Of a stretch of DNA of 32,789 nt, positions 1 through 6,178 are shown piece by piece (the first letter of the stretch is position 1; every line of letters starts with the position of its first letter). The stretch comes from a virus. Under the pieces are notes generated by a model. The model made no database searches, had not been told where the DNA came from, and saw only the letters and a program-made list of their open reading frames with translations. A program made the translations under genes and the position numbers. Location of the stretch: positions 1 to 32,789 of IMG/VR virus record IMGVR_UViG_3300012920_000138, one strand, 5' to 3'.

Positions 1-62
1 ATGCGGCGCAGAGCCAGCCTAAGAAACTTGTTGCTGACTTCCTTTGTCGGGTCGGACTCCAT
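1..62 (-). CDS. 5' end of an unidentified gene, cut by window edge
   Basis: An ATG at 60-62 opens a reading frame that runs off the left edge after 20 codons, beginning MESDPTKEVSNKFLRLALRR. An AAGGTGAG Shine-Dalgarno-like stretch lies about six bases upstream, and the ATG follows the stop of the recombinase gene by only 14 bases, as expected for the next gene of the same operon. The fragment is too short to recognise. Its place directly after gp32- and UvsX-like genes makes a replication or recombination role plausible, for example a helicase, but that is inference from position only. Confidence 0.6.
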   Translation of the reverse strand, partial: MESDPTKEVSNKFLRLALRR

Positions 63-76
63 GGTTGGCTCACCTT

Positions 77-1147
77 TTACTTCTTACCTATTCTACACTC
101 ATCCTCTAGGATGTCAAGAACTCTTTCTTTAAACTTCTTGTCCTCTAGGAGTTTCAGGAAGTCTTTGCTTTGGAACTTTTTATCTTTGCCGTCAACGCTG
201 ATAGTATACCAAGCACCGCTGCGAACACAACCAGGCGTGCCAGCGATGGCAGAAAGCCAGGAACCCTCGTCATCAACTCCAACTCGGTCATTAGCAAGGT
301 CAAATAATACATCAAACTCACAACTCCTTGGCGATGGTCCGAAGCGAGACTTTATCGTTTTGGCACTTGTGTGAAAGCCGATGACTTGCTTCTTCTCGTT
401 TAGAATCTGACCGTTGGCTTTGCCCTTGTGTTGAGTCAGCCAGATACGACTGGAAGCGTGGTAGGGTAAAGCCTTGCCACCTGGCTCAACTCGGTTGTCT
501 CCGAACATCACGCCGATGTTAGTTTTCAACTGGTTAGTGAAAACCATGGCAATCTGTTCTTTGCCAAGTGTCTCTGTGACTTTCCGCATACCTTTGGCTA
601 GTGCCTTGGCTGTCAGACCGATACGGCTGTTGGGATCATAATCACCCTCAACCTCCGCTTTGACTGGTGTGCCGGCAACGCTGTCCCATACAATACAGAC
701 CAAGCGATCAGGAGCCTTCTCACGAATACGACCGATCAGTCGCTCAATCGTCTCAAAGACTTCTTCAATCGTGCCGGGCTGAACATACAAGAAATTGTTC
801 TTGGTGTCAAGCCCCAACTGCTCCATGAAGTCTGGAGAAGCTGCGTTCTCTGTATCAATGTAAACAGCAACTCCTCCCATCTTTTGTGTGTTCGCCAAAA
901 TCTGTGTGACGATGAGACTTTTACCGCTGGCAGATTCACCAGCAATCGTGGTGAGCTTGCCGACAGGGATACCACCATCTCGACGGTTAGAAATAATATA
1001 ATCTAACAATGTCGATCCGGTTGAGATCCAAGTCTTTACATCTGTGGGATTGTCTCCGTGCAGATCGTATGCAATGTTTTCTTTTGCTGCCTTGTTTAGT
1101 TCGCTTCGCAAATCACTTACAAGGCTGTTTCCTGTTTTGTTTGCCAT
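77..1147 (-). CDS. uvsX: RecA/UvsX-like strand-exchange recombinase
   Basis: ATP-dependent recombinase expected to form filaments on single-stranded DNA and to catalyse homologous pairing during recombination-dependent replication. Seen in the 356 residues: Walker A GESASGKS (about 70-77), DTEN with a candidate catalytic glutamate (E100), Walker B ending VWDS (about 149-156), and an L2 region NQLKTNIGVMFG followed by EPGGKALPYHAS (about 205-231), very close to bacterial RecA NQIRMKIGVMFG. It is therefore more RecA-like than T4 UvsX is, although its location directly after a gp32 homologue matches UvsX function in T4-like phages. The C-terminal region keeps the RecA-type SGAWYTI segment. The start has a GGAGA Shine-Dalgarno sequence inside a small hairpin (1152-1167), so translation may be regulated. 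Function is secure; the name UvsX versus RecA is a matter of convention. Confidence 0.93.
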   Translation of the reverse strand: MANKTGNSLVSDLRSELNKAAKENIAYDLHGDNPTDVKTWISTGSTLLDYIISNRRDGGIPVGKLTTIAGESASGKSLIVTQILANTQKMGGVAVYIDTENAASPDFMEQLGLDTKNNFLYVQPGTIEEVFETIERLIGRIREKAPDRLVCIVWDSVAGTPVKAEVEGDYDPNSRIGLTAKALAKGMRKVTETLGKEQIAMVFTNQLKTNIGVMFGDNRVEPGGKALPYHASSRIWLTQHKGKANGQILNEKKQVIGFHTSAKTIKSRFGPSPRSCEFDVLFDLANDRVGVDDEGSWLSAIAGTPGCVRSGAWYTISVDGKDKKFQSKDFLKLLEDKKFKERVLDILEDECRIGKK

Positions 1148-1151
1148 TTTA

Positions 1152-1167
1152 TCTCCATAAATGGAGA
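1152..1167 (-). promoter_or_regulatory. Hairpin sequestering the recombinase ribosome binding site
   Basis: On the minus strand TCTCCA-TTTA-TGGAGA forms a perfect six-base-pair stem with a four-base loop. The 3' arm is the GGAGA Shine-Dalgarno sequence of the recombinase gene, which begins four bases further on. If folded, the hairpin would block ribosome binding, so it could act as a translational switch or make expression depend on ribosomes coming from the upstream gp32-like gene 62 bases away. The structure is seen in the sequence; regulation is inferred. Confidence 0.5.
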
Positions 1168-1209
1168 GACACCTGTACCCCGTGCCTCCCTGCGGGTTTG
1201 GCGGGTCAA

Positions 1210-1995
1210 CTACGCCAGTAAGTCTTCAAACGCAGACTCGATGTCGGACACGCCCTCAAGACCATTGTTGGTCTTCGTTGCAGCAGTCGTGTTACTGCTG
1301 TTGTTATAATGAGCAGTACCAGTGCTGTTATCGTCAGTATCCGTATCACCGAGAGTCTGACTCAAGAGTCGCTCGCAGTCCTCGTAAGAGGCTTTCTCAA
1401 ACACGCTGTTTGCAGGAGTGATGTTCTGAAGAAGAGTGTTGACCTGCTCCTCAGTCTCTGCAAGCTTGCTAGTGCGGCGCATTGGGCGAACATCAGTCGT
1501 TGGGAAGGCTTGACCGGACTTCTTGCCGTAATCAATACGGATGTCAGTACCCTTCTCAGTGTCAGTGATGTCACCGTACTCGGGATCAAGAACTACATCA
1601 AGCAGTGCTTGGTAGGTCGTGCGGGAAAAGCCCCACCAGCGAACGCCCTTGTCTTCCTCACCACGAACGACAATGGGAGCAAAGACTCGCATCTTGGGCC
1701 AAAAGCGCTTAGCAGCTTCCTTGGAGCCGTCAGTGCCTTCGTTCCACAAGCGAGTTCCCCACTCTGCAATGGGATCAGACTCACCGAAAGTCCGAGGGCT
1801 GAGAATCGTTGTCTTTCCTTCAGCACCGAGACCGTAGTGGTAATATGCCTCAAAGAAAGGATCTCCGCCTTCTGGACAGACCAAACGAATTTGGTGAGTG
1901 CCTTCTTCGGGCTTCCAAAAGTTGTCATCGGTGTTGCCACCTCGGTTAGTGAGAGCAGCGTGCTTTTGCCGCATCTTCTCTAGATCAATACCCAT
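1210..1995 (-). CDS. gp32-like single-stranded DNA-binding protein
   Basis: Predicted to coat single-stranded DNA at the replication fork and cooperate with the polymerase and recombinase encoded beside it. The 261 residues show the gp32 pattern: a basic, polar N-terminus (MGIDLEKMRQKHAAL), an OB-fold core with FWKPEEGTHQIRLVCPEGGDPFFEAYYHY (about 26-54; quoted only in part as key residues FW, IR, HY), VVRGEEDKGVRWWGFS, the family-typical PEYGDITDTEKGTDIRI segment, and a Ser/Thr/Asn-rich linker ending in an acidic tail DIESAFEDLLA used by gp32 proteins to contact partners. T4 gp32 binds zinc through one His and three Cys in the core; the corresponding stretch here (ILSPRTFGESDPIAEW) has no cysteines. 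AAGGAGATAAAT precedes the ATG. A hairpin lies in the leader. Confidence 0.85.
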   Translation of the reverse strand: MGIDLEKMRQKHAALTNRGGNTDDNFWKPEEGTHQIRLVCPEGGDPFFEAYYHYGLGAEGKTTILSPRTFGESDPIAEWGTRLWNEGTDGSKEAAKRFWPKMRVFAPIVVRGEEDKGVRWWGFSRTTYQALLDVVLDPEYGDITDTEKGTDIRIDYGKKSGQAFPTTDVRPMRRTSKLAETEEQVNTLLQNITPANSVFEKASYEDCERLLSQTLGDTDTDDNSTGTAHYNNSSNTTAATKTNNGLEGVSDIESAFEDLLA

Positions 1996-2031
1996 ATTTA
2001 TCTCCTTTGCTGGTTAGTTGACCTTGATACT

Positions 2032-2060
2032 AATATACCACACCCCTGTGGTGTGTATAC
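2032..2060 (-). promoter_or_regulatory. Leader hairpin upstream of the gp32-like gene
   Basis: In the 132-base gap before the gp32-like gene, the minus strand contains CACACC-ACAGG-GGTGTG (2055-2039), a six-base-pair stem flanked by TATAC and GTATA sequence that can partly extend it. It ends about 44 bases upstream of the start codon, and the RNA between it and the ribosome binding site is A/U-rich and apparently unstructured. In T4, gp32 represses its own mRNA by nucleating on a structured element a few tens of bases upstream and spreading over an unstructured leader. This layout is similar, but I found no convincing pseudoknot pairing and the role is inferred. Confidence 0.35.
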
Positions 2061-2127
2061 TGTTTTTTAAATGTTTTTTTGTTTCCCTAGGAAAAGGAAC
2101 GGGTTACAAACGCCTTATTTAAGAATA

Positions 2128-2586
2128 CTATTCTGAGTCCGCTGTTACAGCATCATCTGGGGCGGGTCCGTCCTCAATCTTGAAGATCTTCGATACCGAA
2201 ATGCTGTGGATTTTTAGGTCTTTCCCTGAAGTTAGCAGGATTGAATCCCTGTAGTTCTCCCAGCTTAATTTAAGGTCACGACCTGTCTTGCCGTCATGTT
2301 CAAGAGCAACAGCTTTATTCAGTGCGTTGATCGTGTAAAGGGTGTTTGTTTGCTTTTTCCGATGAACACGGATGGTGTATAGACGAGGATTGAAAGTCTT
2401 ATTCTTAGAGATGACCGCATTATAAGTCAAAAACTTATTGTTTGGATCTTCTTTGTCTTCTAGTAAAAATATGAACTTATTAGTTAGCTGTAGATGGTTT
2501 ACTATAAATTCAACTTCTTTGAATATCTCTTCTTCAGATAGGCTTTTCAAAAAAGATGCCAGCAATACTCCTCGTGGTTGACTCAT
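2128..2586 (-). CDS. Unidentified 152-residue protein upstream of gp32 homologue
   Basis: I do not recognise this protein. The frame is open from 2691, but I place the start at the ATG 2584-2586 (MSQPRGVLLASF). That ATG has an AAGAGGAAC Shine-Dalgarno sequence about eight bases upstream and does not overlap the preceding gene, while the longer version would overlap it by 49 bases and begins with an unlikely sequence. The product is soluble, mixed alpha/beta in composition, with a beta-rich middle rich in Lys and Thr (RLYTIRVHRKKQTNTLYTI) and an acidic end (APDDAVTADSE). It is followed by the gp32-like gene after the leader region. A copy of the ACTATTTAT motif lies 26 bases upstream of the start. 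A replication-accessory role is possible by position only. Confidence 0.7.
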   Translation of the reverse strand: MSQPRGVLLASFLKSLSEEEIFKEVEFIVNHLQLTNKFIFLLEDKEDPNNKFLTYNAVISKNKTFNPRLYTIRVHRKKQTNTLYTINALNKAVALEHDGKTGRDLKLSWENYRDSILLTSGKDLKIHSISVSKIFKIEDGPAPDDAVTADSE

Positions 2587-2612
2587 CAAAAAGGTTCCTC
2601 TTAGTCTGTTGT

Positions 2613-2621
2613 ATAAATAGT
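2613..2621 (-). promoter_or_regulatory. Candidate promoter motif ACTATTTAT (copy 1)
   Basis: ACTATTTAT on the minus strand, followed by AC, lies in the 56-base gap between the tubulin-like gene and the 152-residue gene, 26 bases before the latter's start codon. The same nine bases recur upstream of the neck, sheath and scaffold genes. Read on the plus strand the site is TATAAATAGT, which contains the T4 late-promoter core, but that orientation would be antisense to every gene here. Confidence 0.4.
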
Positions 2622-2642
2622 CCGCTGGATGACAAAGCGATA

Positions 2643-3503
2643 TTATATATGCTCTGGAACGTTCTGAATCTTTGAGGAGTAAGCCACGCAAATAACCATT
2701 ATTTTGTCGAAACTTGTTGGATAGACCGAAAAGCTAGTGGAAACGCCTTCTTCTTTATAGCTTTTCACGTGAGCTTTAATTTTCTTTGTTAAAGATGGGT
2801 CATCGGCAAGATCTTGCTTTGGGATCCCATAGAAAAAATGAATATCCCTAGCTTCTTGAAGTGGGAATAAAAGCTTAATATCTTGCTCCTCCTCCTCCAA
2901 GGAAGAGACGCCAAACGTTGCCAAACGAGAAATATTACTAGGTTCCATCTTGTTTGATAAAATAGACTCTGTATGACTGAAGAAGTTGACCATGGCAACA
3001 ATATATGAAATGAAATGTGAAATACTTTGTTCATAGTCGTGAATAGAAACATCGCCAACCAGTGTTTCAACAGATGTTCGATCAACTAGGTAAATCGCCT
3101 CAAATACTCCGCTACGAGCATATTCCTGCAAAACACCAAATGCGATCTTATCATCACGTCGTTTTATTTCTGAAGACATTGATCTGTCAGGCACGATATA
3201 GAGAACATTTAGCTTGGTGTCTTTTATTGTTTCTAAAATCTTTAGTGATGCTCCAGAGATGGGATCACCGCCTTCAAGAATCAGCAGGACTTCATCGGAT
3301 TCTTTTATAGACCTAAGATAGACAGAGACCTCGTCCTGATCGATGTTTTTTTCATAATCGTCCATCCCTGAGAATTCTCCCAGAGAAAGGCTGCCCCGCT
3401 CTCCTATTTTAGAATCTATCTTGTATATTCTGTATTCTGGGTGCTCTGTGAGATGCTCGGCAATCAAACAGCCCGTCTTCCCCAAGCCAATAACTTTATC
3501 CAA
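2643..3503 (-). CDS. Degenerate FtsZ/tubulin-superfamily protein
   Basis: The 286 residues follow the FtsZ/tubulin fold from end to end. There is an N-terminal Rossmann start KVIGLGKTG (3-11), a D30 at the end of strand 2, a hydrophobic strand plus glycine loop VLLILEGGDPISGASLKIL (72-90) at the place of the tubulin signature GGGTGTGA, a strand LNVLYIVPDRS (98-108), a second strand ending IYLVDRTSVETLV (137-149) like the FtsZ NDRL segment, and a C-terminal domain opening near ATFGVSS (195-201) and closing IMVICVAYSSK. The signature loop has only its outer glycines, and the T7-loop region (about 184-190, NKMEPSN) lacks the catalytic aspartates. It may therefore not hydrolyse GTP normally. The start is TTG (3501-3503): an in-frame stop lies two codons upstream, and AAGGAA sits seven bases before it. 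It overlaps the polymerase stop by eight bases. The assignment rests on motif and strand order read by eye. Confidence 0.68.
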   Translation of the reverse strand: MDKVIGLGKTGCLIAEHLTEHPEYRIYKIDSKIGERGSLSLGEFSGMDDYEKNIDQDEVSVYLRSIKESDEVLLILEGGDPISGASLKILETIKDTKLNVLYIVPDRSMSSEIKRRDDKIAFGVLQEYARSGVFEAIYLVDRTSVETLVGDVSIHDYEQSISHFISYIVAMVNFFSHTESILSNKMEPSNISRLATFGVSSLEEEEQDIKLLFPLQEARDIHFFYGIPKQDLADDPSLTKKIKAHVKSYKEEGVSTSFSVYPTSFDKIMVICVAYSSKIQNVPEHI

Positions 3504-4716
3504 ACCTTATTTCCTTCATAGAACCCAAGGAGTTACCCTTTTTTACATTTACTTCAAATTTACCAAAATTTGTTGACGACATCAACGCCAGCAATGACTT
3601 AATTAGCTTTTCATCTTCTTTTTTCATGTCAACCACAACGGCATCATGAATGAGAAAGGCAATATTTGACCCTGCGGACTGTGTGCGAAGCAAGTAGTCC
3701 ATTTTTACAGCCTGCTTTAGAGTCAATTCTGCGGCAGTTGATTGAACTAAGTAGTTGAGAGCGTGATGGCGTGAAGTATCCGGTATTTCCTTCCTAAATG
3801 GCGTTGTAACTGTCTCACCGTCCCAATATTCTTCGAGTAGCTTGTCTTTTTCGTAAAATTCAGCCAATTTAGCCATATCTTTACTTGACACAGCAGTGTT
3901 CGAGCCATATAACCATGCAAAAAAGGCTGTTTTGGCATCGCCACGGGTCACAATCTCTGTAAAAATATCATTCAAGTGGAATTCATGAACATCTCCGACT
4001 GGTTGGGGCTTGCCAAGCAACCCCAACAAGGTTCGAACCTCAGCACCGTTGAAATCCAACTCAACAAAAAAGTCATTCTGTGGTTTGATAGCAGACCTGA
4101 ACTCTTTGTTGAGCGTCAGGATCGGGAATGACCCTTTCTTTGTTGTCAATCTGCCAGTCTTTGTGCCAAACAAATTATAATCAACACGAGGGTTGTTCGC
4201 TAGTAGTGAAGTTGCCTGATTCTTCAGCTTGGGAGAAGTCAGAAACGACCTGACCATTCTTTGGTCTACTGTTACGGTTCTCCCTTTGATATCCTCTAGC
4301 ATCATTGACACATATTTGTAGAATTCATATCTTGAAGGCTTTGGGACCGTCTTTATGATGTGTTCACATATTTTATTTTTTACCTCACAAAAGTCAATCA
4401 GAAACCTTTGCGGTACAAGATCAAAAAAGCAGTTTTCAAAAGTGTCAACCTGAGATATAGCCAGGGAGCGCTTGAATGCCTGAATCTTGGAAGAGACATC
4501 CTCCCAATCTTCCACAAGATATTCTGGGATATTATCCGATATCTTGCCACCTTCAAGATACAGGGAAATATACTCAACATCCATGTCTCTGAGGTACGGA
4601 GCGTATTTCCAAGTTTTTGTAAGGTTGTCTGGGAACTTTTCTATGTCGAATAATAATTCGTTATGTGTATAAATTCCGACGCACTCTGTTTTGTCGTCCA
4701 GTGTCTGAAAGATCAT
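3496..4716 (-). CDS. Family-A DNA polymerase, polymerase domain only
   Basis: Template-directed DNA synthesis, presumably the replicative polymerase. All polymerase motifs are visible in 406 residues: TGRL (187-190); motif A DFNGAEVR (221-228) with metal-binding D221, steric-gate-position E226 and R228; motif B RGDAKTAFFAWLYG (258-271) with the invariant R258, K262, F266 and Y270 of the O helix; Q325 in NYLVQSTAAE; and motif C IHDAVVVD (356-363) with catalytic D358. Motif C reads HDA where most Pol I enzymes have HDE. The 180 residues before the TGR motif contain no recognisable 3'-5' exonuclease motifs and are shorter than a Pol I exonuclease plus thumb, so proofreading would need a separate gene. 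T4 itself uses a family-B enzyme. The start overlaps the 505-residue gene by 56 bases, but GAGGAAAC lies just upstream of the ATG. Confidence 0.92.
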   Translation of the reverse strand: MIFQTLDDKTECVGIYTHNELLFDIEKFPDNLTKTWKYAPYLRDMDVEYISLYLEGGKISDNIPEYLVEDWEDVSSKIQAFKRSLAISQVDTFENCFFDLVPQRFLIDFCEVKNKICEHIIKTVPKPSRYEFYKYVSMMLEDIKGRTVTVDQRMVRSFLTSPKLKNQATSLLANNPRVDYNLFGTKTGRLTTKKGSFPILTLNKEFRSAIKPQNDFFVELDFNGAEVRTLLGLLGKPQPVGDVHEFHLNDIFTEIVTRGDAKTAFFAWLYGSNTAVSSKDMAKLAEFYEKDKLLEEYWDGETVTTPFRKEIPDTSRHHALNYLVQSTAAELTLKQAVKMDYLLRTQSAGSNIAFLIHDAVVVDMKKEDEKLIKSLLALMSSTNFGKFEVNVKKGNSLGSMKEIRFG

Positions 4717-6178
4717 CTGTTTCCTCGTCAGAACTAAGTATATCTCTTACTGTCTCTATTGTTAAAGGATCAGTATCATAAGGTCCAATATACTGTTCTT
4801 GTGCGAAACGAAGTGAGCGCATATATTGATTGTCTGTACTGAGATTATAAACATTCATCATTTCTTGTATCTGCTGTCGGCGGATTGAATCTATCCTATT
4901 AGGATCTCTTTCTGCTAATCTTGCGAGATAAAATGTCTTAAGTCTCCAGCGTGGTCCAAACATTGCCTCAAACTCTTCTTCGGAAATTTGTTCTCTAGGC
5001 ATGGTCTCTATCTCAGGCACACAGTCAACCTGAACGTATTCTGGGCGACGAGTGACTGTTGGGAAGTTGGCAACGTATGTGTTATAAAATCCGAACAAAT
5101 ATGTTTGCAAAGTATCAGCATCATTTTTCCAAGTTTCATCATAAGCTGTTTCAAACAAAATATCAAACACTTGCTCTTGAGATGAAGCATCTCTTGCTGC
5201 CTGATACTCTTGATACCCTGGTTGAGGGTTTTCATCTTCATCAAAGTGAACAGCAATTCTTCTTTTCACATCTTCCATCCCTGGAACCTGCGAATACCCA
5301 AACGCCATGGGAGCTAATTCTTTCCTGAGAAGGGTTGGATCACAGGGCAACGGATCAGGGTACCCACTCTCAAATTCTTCGATTGGAACGCCATACATAT
5401 ATTCTTGCATTGCTGGATTTCTGAGGTCTGCGATCAGTCTCCAGGGAATATTCCTGTCAATAGAGAAGCCGTATTGCCCAACGATGTTTGCTACGAGTTC
5501 AAAGTTTTCATCCAAGTACTCATAAGCCTTTGGAAGGTCGTCGGAATACTTTTCTGTGCCTATTTCTATCATTAGTCCAGACATCAAGGGAGATAGGCTC
5601 GTTCCCTCTAGAAAACCACTGAAAGTAGTAGGTCCCACTAAAGAAACAGCGACATCAATATATTCATCAAACACCTTCATAAAATTATCAATGTTTGTTA
5701 TCCTTCTATCTTTATTCCCCATGGGCAAAAAATCGCCAACAAAAGAACTATAAACAAGGTTACGCATATATATGTCATATTGCAGAGTTGGAGGGTTCCA
5801 TGCCTTGATTATTGTAGGGTTTGCCCATGGGCTGTTTCGAAAAATAATATTTTGATTTGCTAACTCTCTTAGCCTCTGCGCTAAATCATACCAAGCATCG
5901 GCAACAAAGTTCAAAGCAAATTGACTTTCTCCATCGGTAAAATACAATGGTTTCAAATAGGTTTCGTCAAGTAAAACTGTATTTCCTTTAGTGTTGACGA
6001 TCCCATAAAATCTATCGTCACCCCAACTATCCATGGAATTTGTAATAAGGTCAATGGGAAAGATAGTAAACTTGTACGCAAGCCTTTCTGCATGAATACT
6101 CTTAGCTCCCAAATCATTGGAACCATAAGAATACAACAAAGGGTTGTCAATCGGGGACGCTCTTCTCTGATCAGCCAT
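4661..6178 (-). CDS. Unidentified 505-residue protein, probably virion structural
   Basis: I do not recognise a family. The product is acidic, rich in Asp, Glu, Tyr and Pro, with no signal peptide or membrane segment. It has an aromatic N-terminal part (LTNSMDSWGDDRFYG and similar), a middle rich in helices, and a highly charged C-terminus with SSDEETDD. Its start ATG overlaps the stop of the hub-like gene by one base (TAATG), a sign of translational coupling to the baseplate genes, and it lies at the end of the tail block before the polymerase. A baseplate or tail role is inferred from that position; the protein does not look like a fibre because it lacks Gly/Ser/Asn-rich repeats. Confidence 0.75.
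   Translation of the reverse strand: MADQRRASPIDNPLLYSYGSNDLGAKSIHAERLAYKFTIFPIDLITNSMDSWGDDRFYGIVNTKGNTVLLDETYLKPLYFTDGESQFALNFVADAWYDLAQRLRELANQNIIFRNSPWANPTIIKAWNPPTLQYDIYMRNLVYSSFVGDFLPMGNKDRRITNIDNFMKVFDEYIDVAVSLVGPTTFSGFLEGTSLSPLMSGLMIEIGTEKYSDDLPKAYEYLDENFELVANIVGQYGFSIDRNIPWRLIADLRNPAMQEYMYGVPIEEFESGYPDPLPCDPTLLRKELAPMAFGYSQVPGMEDVKRRIAVHFDEDENPQPGYQEYQAARDASSQEQVFDILFETAYDETWKNDADTLQTYLFGFYNTYVANFPTVTRRPEYVQVDCVPEIETMPREQISEEEFEAMFGPRWRLKTFYLARLAERDPNRIDSIRRQQIQEMMNVYNLSTDNQYMRSLRFAQEQYIGPYDTDPLTIETVRDILSSDEETDDLSDTGRQNRVRRNLYT

Noticed and set aside
1309-1983. 224-codon open frame on the plus strand opposite the gp32-like gene
   Set aside because: It lies wholly opposite a well-supported gene, has no ribosome binding site in context and gives a protein with no recognisable features; it mirrors the codon bias of the real gene.
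2063-2090. T-rich tract near 2061-2090 as a terminator
   Set aside because: The T run is on the plus strand, where there are no genes; on the coding strand it is an A run, and the neighbouring stem is short and imperfect.
2612-2620. TATAAATAG as a plus-strand T4-type late promoter (also at 19961-19969)
   Set aside because: It would transcribe antisense to every gene; kept only as an alternative reading of the ACTATTTAT motif.
2587-2691. Longer start for the 152-residue gene (ATG at 2691)
   Set aside because: It would overlap the tubulin-like gene by 49 bases and lacks a good Shine-Dalgarno sequence, while the ATG at 2586 has AAGAGGAAC upstream.
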